From Mucilaginibacter lacusdianchii (GTDB lineage: Bacteria; Bacteroidota; Bacteroidia; Sphingobacteriales; Sphingobacteriaceae), in assembly GCF_009770985.1 (NCBI RefSeq), contig NZ_WSRW01000001.1, positions 124,001-188,000 of the forward strand: a stretch of DNA of 64,000 nucleotides, read 5' to 3'. Under the pieces are notes generated by a model. That model had not been told where the DNA came from, searched no databases, and was given only the letters and a program-made list of their open reading frames with translations. Below, one piece after another: positions 1 through 6,841 of this stretch; within the stretch, counting starts at the first letter, position 1; each line of letters opens with the position of its first letter. The translations under genes were made by a program, and so were the position numbers.

Positions 1-475
1 CTGGGTCAATATCCACAAACTCATTGCTAATGGTAGCGCCTAATTTGTTCCACTGGCCGTTTAATTTCCATTCATACAAATATTGGGTATGCCCATTTGC
101 ATCGGGCACCACAGAATGCCGCATAGGTAATGCTTTATAATGCTCGTTGTACAAATTGTTGGCAATGATTGGAATAATAAACTTAGGCACAAGTTCGCTA
201 ATAAACACAGCTCCCCGCTTCCACTCCTTGCCGTCAAAATGTTTTACATAAAAGCGCAGGTTTACCTCTTCAAAGTCAGCATGCCATGGCCAGCGAACGC
301 CTAGCACCCGCGTATCCAAGAACATAAAGCCAACCATGCTTACCAGCGCTTTGCCTTGCCATAAGTCAAGCTCGGTTGCCGCTGGCAGGTAAGGCTTTAG
401 TATCTCAGGGTCAACCTCATAGTTAAGCATAATGAGGTCGTGCCATTTGGCTTCCAGAAACTTAATTTTTGCCAT
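1..475 (-). CDS. DUF2071 (YqjF-like) family protein, C-terminus beyond window
   Basis: I read this on the minus strand from an ATG at 473-475; the frame stays open to base 1, so the C-terminus lies outside the window. About 158 residues are visible, beginning MAKIKFLEAKWHDL. The stretch 'FLDTRVLGVRWPWHADFEEV' followed by 'NLRFYV', then a 'GAVFISELVPK' segment, is typical of the DUF2071/YqjF family. Its members are soluble proteins of about 230-250 residues with no established biochemical function. It lies directly downstream of the M48 protease gene and a small terminator-like hairpin (483-502) separates them, so it probably has its own transcript. Family assignment is from the conserved pattern; the role is unknown. 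Confidence 0.8.
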   Translation of the reverse strand, partial: MAKIKFLEAKWHDLIMLNYEVDPEILKPYLPAATELDLWQGKALVSMVGFMFLDTRVLGVRWPWHADFEEVNLRFYVKHFDGKEWKRGAVFISELVPKFIIPIIANNLYNEHYKALPMRHSVVPDANGHTQYLYEWKLNGQWNKLGATISNEFVDIDP

Positions 476-502
476 AAAAAAATCCCGCTTTTAAGGGCGG
501 GA
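476..502 (-). terminator. Intrinsic terminator of the M48 protease gene
   Basis: A 6-bp stem (483-488 TCCCGC with 497-502 GCGGGA) is followed on the minus strand by the U-run encoded by the A-run at 476-482. It sits just past the protease stop codon and just before the DUF2071 start codon. Confidence 0.6.
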
Positions 503-509
503 AATTTAG

Positions 510-1310
510 TTATCTTTTGTAAAACTTCATAGCCTCGGGCAAACGTGCCTGTATATCGGCAATGCGTCGTTCGTCAGACGGGTGAGTACTCAAAAATTCG
601 GGTTGAGACTGACCATTGCTTTGCGCCGCCATGCGCTGCCAAAAAGATACTGCGGCATGCGGGTCATAACCTGCCATTGCCATAAAAGTTAATCCTAAAC
701 GGTCGGCCTCCGATTCCTGACTACGGCCATAATGCAATAGCGCCAATTGGCTGCCAGTACCGTAAAGCTGACTAGTCAGTTTAACCAGTGGCGATGTAGC
801 ATTGTTAGCGGCTACACCAACGGCTGTGCCTAAGCCTTGGGCTACATATTCTTGTGAAATACGTTCTGCTGAGTGACGGGCAATAGCGTGGCCAATTTCG
901 TGCCCCATTACCGTAGCTAGGCCAGCGTCATCTTTTGTAATAGGCAAAATACCACTGTATACTGCCACTTTACCACCTGGCATACACCAAGCGTTTACTT
1001 CTTTACTCTGTATCAGGTTAAATTCCCACTGGAAGTTGTACTGATCGCCATAACCATTTTGGCTTAAATAACGCTGTATAGCAGCCGCCAGTTGATTACC
1101 TACACGCTTTACCCGTGCGGCATCAGTAGTATTGGCTATAACTGTGGTTTTAGGATCTGTTAATAACTGCCGGTAGCTTTGTGCAGCCGACTGGTTTACT
1201 TGTGCATCGCTAACCGCTAAAAATTGCTTACGACCAGTTAACGGTACAGTGTTACACGAAAAAAATACAAATGCGGCTACTAGAGCCAGTAATAGTTTTG
1301 ATGCTTTCAT
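510..1310 (-). CDS. M48 family zinc metalloprotease, lipoprotein
   Basis: This is a 266-residue periplasmic, membrane-anchored zinc endopeptidase related to BepA/Oma1/LoiP, a family that handles misfolded or unassembled envelope proteins. The N-terminus is a lipoprotein signal ending in FFSC with the lipidated Cys at residue 19. The zinc site is HEIGH at 137-141, with the third ligand probably E199 in QESEAD and the conserved Asp at 203. There are no TPR repeats after the catalytic domain, so it is a minimal M48 protein rather than full-length BepA. The spacing to plsY upstream is 22 bp, which suggests cotranscription. Substrates cannot be inferred from the sequence. Confidence 0.9.
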   Translation of the reverse strand: MKASKLLLALVAAFVFFSCNTVPLTGRKQFLAVSDAQVNQSAAQSYRQLLTDPKTTVIANTTDAARVKRVGNQLAAAIQRYLSQNGYGDQYNFQWEFNLIQSKEVNAWCMPGGKVAVYSGILPITKDDAGLATVMGHEIGHAIARHSAERISQEYVAQGLGTAVGVAANNATSPLVKLTSQLYGTGSQLALLHYGRSQESEADRLGLTFMAMAGYDPHAAVSFWQRMAAQSNGQSQPEFLSTHPSDERRIADIQARLPEAMKFYKR

Positions 1311-1332
1311 AAATAATAGGTTGTGTAAATAT

Positions 1333-1983
1333 TTAAGCAGCAGCCTTACTTTTAAACAAGTTCACTTTTGATTCTTTGCCTTTTAACAACCGCTCAATGT
1401 TTTTTTGATGCGTTACCAGTATCAGCACACAAATACACATTCCGTATATAATTACCGATTTAATATATACCGGAAATATAAACGTTACGCCGATTGGATA
1501 CATAAAACCGGCGACAATAGAACTTAGCGACACATATCTGGTTATCAATAAAACAACTACAAACACCAGCACACAAAGCAATGCTGCCTGCAAGTTTACA
1601 GCCAAAACCATTCCAAACAAACTAGCTATACCTTTACCGCCCCTAAAACCTGCAAATACCGGAAACAAATGCCCCATTACGGCAGTAACGCCCAAAGCCA
1701 GTTCATAATTAATGAACGCAGCCGAGTGATGGTTACCAGTTGTAGAAACCCCTATCAGGTAAGCCAGGTTAGTGGCCGTCCAGCCTTTTAAAATATCAAT
1801 CAGCATTACGGGTATACCTGCTTTTTTGCCTAATACCCTAAAGGTGTTGGTAGCGCCGGCGTTACCACTGCCATATTCACGAACATCTATTCCGTAAAAG
1901 GCCTGTCCAATCCAAACTGCAGTTGGAATAGAGCCAAATAAGTAAGCCAATATCAGAACAAGAACAGAGTAGATTGAAATCAT
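1333..1983 (-). CDS. plsY: Glycerol-3-phosphate acyltransferase PlsY
   Basis: PlsY transfers the acyl group of acyl-phosphate to glycerol 3-phosphate in the inner membrane, the first committed step of phospholipid synthesis in most bacteria. The 216-residue protein is mostly membrane-spanning. It carries the family's loop motifs: GSIPTAVWIG near residue 17, the glycine-rich GSGNAGATN motif near 39-47, and GHLFPVFAGFRGGKG near 104-118. The length matches PlsY. It lies between nadC upstream (47 bp gap) and the M48 protease. No operon partner of lipid metabolism such as plsX is visible here. Confidence 0.95.
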   Translation of the reverse strand: MISIYSVLVLILAYLFGSIPTAVWIGQAFYGIDVREYGSGNAGATNTFRVLGKKAGIPVMLIDILKGWTATNLAYLIGVSTTGNHHSAAFINYELALGVTAVMGHLFPVFAGFRGGKGIASLFGMVLAVNLQAALLCVLVFVVVLLITRYVSLSSIVAGFMYPIGVTFIFPVYIKSVIIYGMCICVLILVTHQKNIERLLKGKESKVNLFKSKAAA

Positions 1984-2029
1984 TTCAGCACAATAATACT
2001 AAATGGTTATGGTAATTGATTTGTTTTGA

Positions 2030-2878
2030 TTACTTAACCGCTTTTAAGCTCAAATCCAAACTTTTTACTGAATGTGTAAGCGCTCCAACCGATATATAAT
2101 CCACCCCCGTTTCGGCATAAGCCCTAATGGTATCGGCTGTAATACCGCCAGATGCTTCGGTAGCGAATTTACCACCAATCATTTCAATTGCTTTTTTCAA
2201 ATCGGGTACACTAAAATTATCGAGCATGATACGATCGATACCACCGGTTTCCATGGCTTCTTGTAATTCGTCAAAATTGCGTACCTCTATTTCAACCTTT
2301 AATTGCTTGTTGTTTGCTTGCAAGTAAGCCTGGGTGTTTTGAATAGCTTGTTTGATGCCGCCTGAGTAGTCTACATGATTATCCTTAATTAAAATCATAT
2401 CATATAAACCAAAGCGATGGTTAACGCCGCCACCAATTTTCACAGCCCATTTTTCAAAGTAGCGGAACCCCGGTGTAGTTTTACGTGTGTCTAGTACGCG
2501 CGTGCCGGTACCTTCCAGCATCTCTACAATACTGTGCGTGCGTGTGGCAATGCCCGACATACGCTGCATGCAGTTTAGCACCAAACGCTCGGCTTTTAGT
2601 ATACTATGCGTACTGCCTTCTACTTCAAAAGCAACGTCCTGAGGCTTTACACTGGCACCATCCTGCAAAAAGATGTCCAGCTTTAACAGAGGATCGATGA
2701 TTTTAAAAATCTCAACAGCCAGTTCAACCCCAGCCAGTATGCCGGTATCTTTCACCAACAATCGAGCTTTACCGGTTGTGCCTTGGGGTATAGTGGCTAA
2801 GGAGGTATGGTCGCCATCGCCTACGTCCTCTGCCAAAGTATCTTTTATAAATTGATGTACAAGTTCTGTATCCAACAT
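2030..2878 (-). CDS. nadC: Nicotinate-nucleotide pyrophosphorylase (carboxylating)
   Basis: This enzyme converts quinolinate and PRPP into nicotinic acid mononucleotide, CO2 and pyrophosphate in de novo NAD synthesis. The 282-residue length is normal for NadC. Visible signatures are the segment LDTRKTTPGFR near 130, the glycine-rich GGGVNHRFGLYD near 150, the IKDNH motif, and the C-terminal barrel motifs IMLDN and EASGGI that bind phosphate. A -7 promoter element lies 17 bp upstream of the ATG (2896-2903). The gene is divergent from gpmI, with the heptanucleotide repeat at 2964-3047 between them. nadA and nadB are not in the window; nadK is, but 36 kb away. Confidence 0.97.
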   Translation of the reverse strand: MLDTELVHQFIKDTLAEDVGDGDHTSLATIPQGTTGKARLLVKDTGILAGVELAVEIFKIIDPLLKLDIFLQDGASVKPQDVAFEVEGSTHSILKAERLVLNCMQRMSGIATRTHSIVEMLEGTGTRVLDTRKTTPGFRYFEKWAVKIGGGVNHRFGLYDMILIKDNHVDYSGGIKQAIQNTQAYLQANNKQLKVEIEVRNFDELQEAMETGGIDRIMLDNFSVPDLKKAIEMIGGKFATEASGGITADTIRAYAETGVDYISVGALTHSVKSLDLSLKAVK

Positions 2879-2895
2879 ATTTCTTTTTAGCGGTT

Positions 2896-2903
2896 CAAAA
2901 GTA
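2896..2903 (-). promoter_or_regulatory. Promoter -7 element of nadC
   Basis: Read on minus, the octamer is TACTTTTG, a perfect match to the Bacteroidota TAnnTTTG element. It is 17 bp from the nadC ATG, giving a predicted leader of about 10 nt. No convincing -33 TTG is visible at the right spacing. Confidence 0.55.
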
Positions 2904-2963
2904 AAAACAATTAGCGATTATTTAGTTTTTGATAAATAACATCTGTGTGACGGTTGATTAGTT

Positions 2964-3047
2964 GTGAGTTATGAGTTATGAGTTATGAGTTATGAGTTAT
3001 GAGTTATGAGTTATGAGTTATGAGTTATGAGTTATGAGTTATGAGTT
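2964..3047. repeat. Heptanucleotide tandem repeat, about 12 units
   Basis: Eleven perfect tandem copies of ATGAGTT occupy 2971-3047, preceded by one degenerate GTGAGTT copy at 2964-2970. Stop codons fall in every frame on the plus strand, so it is non-coding. It sits between the divergent nadC and gpmI promoters, roughly 120 bp upstream of the gpmI -7 element and 60 bp upstream of the nadC one. Such arrays change copy number by slippage; whether it affects expression here is inference. Confidence 0.95.
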
Positions 3048-3165
3048 AAGGACAATTCGATCTTGACATCTAATGTTTGAGTATACTATAGTTTATCTCA
3101 AGCCATAATTAAAGCCGAAAACAACTATCCAACCATTCAACCACTCATCCAATCAACAGAAAAAC

Positions 3166-3173
3166 TATATTTG
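3166..3173 (+). promoter_or_regulatory. Promoter -7 element of gpmI
   Basis: TATATTTG matches TAnnTTTG exactly and ends only 4 bp before the GTG start codon of gpmI. Transcription starting the usual 5-7 nt downstream would begin at or in the start codon, so the mRNA would be leaderless. Confidence 0.55.
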
Positions 3174-3177
3174 CATT

Positions 3178-4701
3178 GTGGAACAAAATAAAAAAGTAGC
3201 TTTATTCATACTGGACGGCTGGGGTTACGGCCGCCATGATAGTTCGAATGCCATCTATTCGGCTAATACGCCATTTTTTGATTCGATGCTCGAAAAGTAT
3301 CCTAATTCTAAACTGGTAGCTTCCGGTACTGCCGTGGGTTTACCTGAAGGGCAAATGGGCAATTCAGAAGTTGGGCACATGAACCTGGGCGCCGGCCGTA
3401 TTGTTTATCAAGAGCTTGGCCGCATCCATAAAGCCGTTGATGACCACGAATTGCCCAGCAATCCGGTACTGAAAGATGCTTTTGAATATGCTAAAGCCAA
3501 TAATAAAAATGTGCATTTTATTGGTTTGGTGTCTGATGGCGGTGTCCATTCACACATTAATCACCTGAAAGGTTTGTGCGATGCTGCCATGGAATACAAC
3601 CTGGAAAATGTATTTATACATGCTTTTTTAGATGGCCGCGACACTGATCCGAACTCGGGTATTGTTTACATTACCGACCTGGAACTATACATCAGCCAAA
3701 TGCCGGTTAAATTGGCTTCGGCTATTGGTCGTTATTACGCGATGGACCGCGACAACCGTTGGGAGCGTGTAAAACTGGCTTATGACCTGCTGGTAAACGG
3801 CGAAGGCAAACCGGCCATGAATATGATTGAGGCCATCAAAGAATCGTACGCCGAAGGTGTTACTGACGAATTTGTATTGCCAATTGTACGCACAGACGTT
3901 AATGGCCAGCCTATTGCTACCATTAAAGAAGATGATGTGGTTATCTGCATCAACTTCCGTACTGATCGTGGCCGCGAAATTAGCACAGCATTAACGCAAA
4001 AGGCTTTTCCTGAGCAAAACATGCACCCGCTTAACCTGCGCTACATCACCATGACGCCTTATGACGAGACGTTTAAAAATGTGCAGGTGATATTTAATAA
4101 AGAAGATTTAACCCAAACCTTGGGCGAAATTTTGCAGGATGCCGGTAAAAACCAAATCCGCATTGCCGAAACAGAAAAGTATCCGCATGTTACTTTCTTT
4201 TTCTCGGGCGGCCGTGAAAAGGAATTTGATAACGAAAAACGCATCATGATTCCGTCGCCTAAAGTGGCTACATATGATTTACAGCCCGAAATGAGTGCCG
4301 AAGGTATCCGGGATGCTATTTTACCGGAACTGCAAAGCGGCTGGGCCGATTTCATCTGCCTTAACTTTGCCAACACCGATATGGTAGGCCACACCGGCGT
4401 ATTTGAAGCGGTAGTAAAAGCTGCCGAAACAGTAGATAGCTGCGTGCAAACACTGGTTGAAACCGGTGTACAAAATGGCTACTCATTCATCATTATTGCC
4501 GACCATGGTAACGCCGATTACATGGTGAATGAAGACGGCTCGCCGAATACAGCACACAGTACCAACCTGGTGCCTTGTATTGTTATTGATAAAGATGTAA
4601 CCGCCGTAAAAGACGGCAAACTGGGCGACATTGCCCCTACTGTTTTAAATTTGCTAGGTGTTGAAATACCTAAGGCAATGACCGGAGATGTACTGGTATA
4701 A
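3178..4701 (+). CDS. gpmI: 2,3-bisphosphoglycerate-independent phosphoglycerate mutase
   Basis: GpmI interconverts 3- and 2-phosphoglycerate in glycolysis and gluconeogenesis through a phosphoserine intermediate and two Mn ions. The 507-residue length is typical. The N-terminal metal motif LFILDGWGYG, the catalytic Ser63 in QMGNSEVGH, the HAFLDGRDT substrate motif, and the C-terminal metal motifs NTDMVGHTG and IADHGNAD are all present. The start is a GTG at 3178; no other start fits, because the conserved core begins at residue 7. There is no Shine-Dalgarno sequence and the -7 element abuts the start. The following lipoprotein gene overlaps its end by 14 nt. Confidence 0.97.
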   Translation: MEQNKKVALFILDGWGYGRHDSSNAIYSANTPFFDSMLEKYPNSKLVASGTAVGLPEGQMGNSEVGHMNLGAGRIVYQELGRIHKAVDDHELPSNPVLKDAFEYAKANNKNVHFIGLVSDGGVHSHINHLKGLCDAAMEYNLENVFIHAFLDGRDTDPNSGIVYITDLELYISQMPVKLASAIGRYYAMDRDNRWERVKLAYDLLVNGEGKPAMNMIEAIKESYAEGVTDEFVLPIVRTDVNGQPIATIKEDDVVICINFRTDRGREISTALTQKAFPEQNMHPLNLRYITMTPYDETFKNVQVIFNKEDLTQTLGEILQDAGKNQIRIAETEKYPHVTFFFSGGREKEFDNEKRIMIPSPKVATYDLQPEMSAEGIRDAILPELQSGWADFICLNFANTDMVGHTGVFEAVVKAAETVDSCVQTLVETGVQNGYSFIIIADHGNADYMVNEDGSPNTAHSTNLVPCIVIDKDVTAVKDGKLGDIAPTVLNLLGVEIPKAMTGDVLV

Positions 4702-5251
4702 ACCTGCTATAAAATATACTGCTTTTTGCAGCGCAATGCTCATCACGTTATCCGGCTTGTATTCGTGCAAGCCGGATATTCGTGAAACGGGCGCTGCATT
4801 GAAATACTTTGATCTCAAAAAATTTATCCATACTGATTCGGCTCGTTTATCCAAACAACAGGTATGGGTTACCAAAATGGTTTCGCATAACCAGGAATCG
4901 GCCCAAACCCGCAAATTGCGTATTACCAACTGGGGCCGCGAATTAGATTTATTTGCGGCATCCGATATCAACAAACCAGCCTGGCGCGAAAGCTACAGTA
5001 TACAGCGGCAAGGCGATTCGGTAGTTTATACTGCTAAAGACCCCAAACTGTTTACCCGCCGATTAATGATCCAACAATCGGGTAACACTGTAAAAAAAAT
5101 TACTATTCAAAACGCCACCAGCAACATCCTCTACCAAAGTTCAGAGAAATTGGTGTATTATCCTGATTCATTATACTTAATTGATAAGCTGCAACAGGTG
5201 AAGCTGTTAGGTGATAATAGGTATTTGATTAAAGGGGTAATTAGTAAGTAA
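4688..5251 (+). CDS. Hypothetical lipoprotein
   Basis: I do not recognise a named family. The 187-residue product has a lipoprotein signal: two Lys in the n-region, a hydrophobic stretch, and LYSC with the lipidated Cys at residue 27. The mature part is basic and rich in beta-type segments, and ends in YLIKGVISK. The start overlaps the gpmI 3' end by 14 nt, so translation is probably coupled. An internal ATG at 4737 would leave a signal with no basic residues, so I prefer 4688. It is followed by the 490-bp repeat, with which it is convergent to the TPR gene. Confidence 0.75.
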   Translation: MYWYKPAIKYTAFCSAMLITLSGLYSCKPDIRETGAALKYFDLKKFIHTDSARLSKQQVWVTKMVSHNQESAQTRKLRITNWGRELDLFAASDINKPAWRESYSIQRQGDSVVYTAKDPKLFTRRLMIQQSGNTVKKITIQNATSNILYQSSEKLVYYPDSLYLIDKLQQVKLLGDNRYLIKGVISK

Positions 5252-5270
5252 GATTTTCACTCTTGCTATC

Positions 5271-5764
5271 GTCATTGCGAGACAGTTGTGTGGCCGTCGA
5301 AGCAATCTCGGAGTTTTTGTTTAGTGACTCGGGTTCTGCTACTGATACCACTTTAGTGCTGTTAATTTAACGTTCTTTGGTGCTATTTAACTTACTTCGT
5401 CTGCTCATTGCCGCAGGGGCTAGATACTTTTGTCATAGCCACAAAAGTATCCAAAAAGGCCTAGCTCTCGCGATCCCTACCCCACACCGCAGGCAGCCGC
5501 CGGCCCGGGCGCGATAGCGGGCCTTTGCGCTTCTTTTTTATCTATTTTGCAAGTTTTAAATTCAACAGCATAAAGCACTGGCAGAACAAGCCCACAAAAA
5601 AGAATCGGCATTCAGCTTCTTTCGGTAGCTACTGTCTTAAGTACTGGTACAACCCAGAGTAGAAAGAAGGTGCGGCCGAGAGCTTTCTTTTTGGTTACTT
5701 TTTCTTTTGCGGTAAAAGAAAAAGTAACATCCACAGGCGGTGGTTAAAGAACATCCCTATCCTA
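5271..5764 (+). repeat. Dispersed ~490-bp structured repeat, copy 1
   Basis: This gene-free stretch matches 55782-56265 along most of its length in the same orientation. Shared blocks include 'CTGCTCATTGCCGCAGGGGC', 'GGCCTAGCTCTCGCGATCC', 'GGCCCGGGCGCGATAGCGGG', 'AAGAATCGGCATT' and 'AACATCCCTATCCT'. It contains three hairpins: 5423-5433/5441-5451 (11 bp), 5502-5507/5518-5523 (6 bp, GC only) and 5694-5708/5714-5728 (15 bp perfect, 5-nt loop). The 5' part (5271-5310) has a GTCATTGCGAG...AAGCAATCT pattern like REP elements. Minus-strand frames that look open in copy 2 carry stops here, so it is not coding. It lies between converging genes. Confidence 0.85.
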
Positions 5765-5838
5765 ACAGGGCACAACCATAAGTTAAAAGAAGTAGAAAAA
5801 TATTTTTAAGAATTCAACAGTCGCGATAGAAGACAAAC

Positions 5839-6465
5839 TTAATGATGTCCTAAAACTGTAGCCATCTTTTCTTTGGCTACATCAAGCAATGTAGAAATAT
5901 CGGTGCGACCAGGATTGCCGTTCAGTACTTTCTCAAAATCCGCTATAGCAGCTTTTAAGGCACTTACTCCCCTATTTTTATCGTATGCAGAACGGCTACC
6001 AGCATCTAATTTAAAAGCAGCATAATCGCGGTAGGCAATGCCCCGGTTTTGGTAAAAACGATCTTCGCCAGGCTTTATAACCAGGGCGCGGGTTAAATCT
6101 TTAATGGCATTCAATAAATACTTTTCTTTTTCGTAAGTATTTAGTTGCACATCCTTAGCCATGTTGCTTTGCGCTTTGGAACGGAAATAATAAGCCGATT
6201 CGTCGGTGGGGTTTAAAACAATTACACGTGAATATGCAGATACCGACTTTTTGTAATTTTCACTGTGGTAATAAGAATAGCCCAGCATCCACAAGGCATG
6301 CGTACTGTTGGAATCTACCTCGCAGGCACGTTCCAGTTGCCTTACCGCACTTTTAAAGTCTTTATTCATCATTGCCTGGTAGCCTAATTTCACATAAGCA
6401 TTTTGGGCCAAGCCTTCAAGAGATGAAACAAGTAAAAAAGACAATATGACGGAGAACCTCATCAC
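5839..6465 (-). CDS. Secreted TPR-repeat protein
   Basis: The 208-residue product has a signal peptide (MMRFSVILSFLLVSSLEGLAQ) and then tetratricopeptide repeats. One spans about residues 24-57 (LGYQAMMNKDFKSAVRQLER), the next about 58-91 (ALWMLGYSYYHSENYKKSV), then AYYFRSKAQSN and a further degenerate pair. TPR proteins act as protein-binding scaffolds; the partner cannot be predicted. It probably acts in the periplasm. The gene stands alone: convergent with the upstream lipoprotein gene across the structured repeat, and divergent from lon across a 376-bp gap. Confidence 0.8.
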   Translation of the reverse strand: MMRFSVILSFLLVSSLEGLAQNAYVKLGYQAMMNKDFKSAVRQLERACEVDSNSTHALWMLGYSYYHSENYKKSVSAYSRVIVLNPTDESAYYFRSKAQSNMAKDVQLNTYEKEKYLLNAIKDLTRALVIKPGEDRFYQNRGIAYRDYAAFKLDAGSRSAYDKNRGVSALKAAIADFEKVLNGNPGRTDISTLLDVAKEKMATVLGHH

Positions 6466-6841
6466 CAGTTTATTATGTTCAACAACGCTAATAATACATT
6501 AACTATCAGCAGTTAATTTTATTATATCAGGCGTAATATTAATACAAAACTTTTTAGCTAACAACTCCGCACGAGGTTTTGATGCAACACATTAGCTGAC
6601 TTTTTTTCCACAATAGACTTAGCCAGTACTTTTTGGTTTAAACCTATCGCATATTTAAAGGTCTAACTTATAGTAGGTTAAGTTTATATTAATGATAACT
6701 TGTCACATTGATACACGTTGGCATATGTATTGAACTAATAACCGTTAAAATATAAAACAGTACTTTTGCGTTATAATCGTTGCCTTGTTGCCAAACAGGC
6801 TGACAACATGACGTTAACTTACCATATAGAAAGGGTATTTA
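6466..6841. other. Intergenic region between TPR gene and lon
   Basis: This 376-bp AT-rich gap separates two divergent genes. Apart from the lon -7 element at 6761-6768, I see no gene, RNA or repeat. No CIRCE-type heat-shock inverted repeat is visible upstream of lon. Confidence 0.6.
6761..6768 (+). promoter_or_regulatory. Promoter -7 element of lon
   Basis: TACTTTTG matches TAnnTTTG perfectly and lies 73 bp before the lon ATG, giving a leader of about 65 nt. No -33 TTG sits at the expected 17-23 bp. Confidence 0.5.

Noticed and set aside
2964..3047. The ATGAGTT array as a CRISPR array
   Set aside because: Units are 7 bp with no spacers; it is a simple tandem repeat.
5502..5523. GC-rich block read as part of a ribosomal RNA
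   Set aside because: It is only a 6-bp hairpin within the repeat; no flanking rRNA-like sequence exists.
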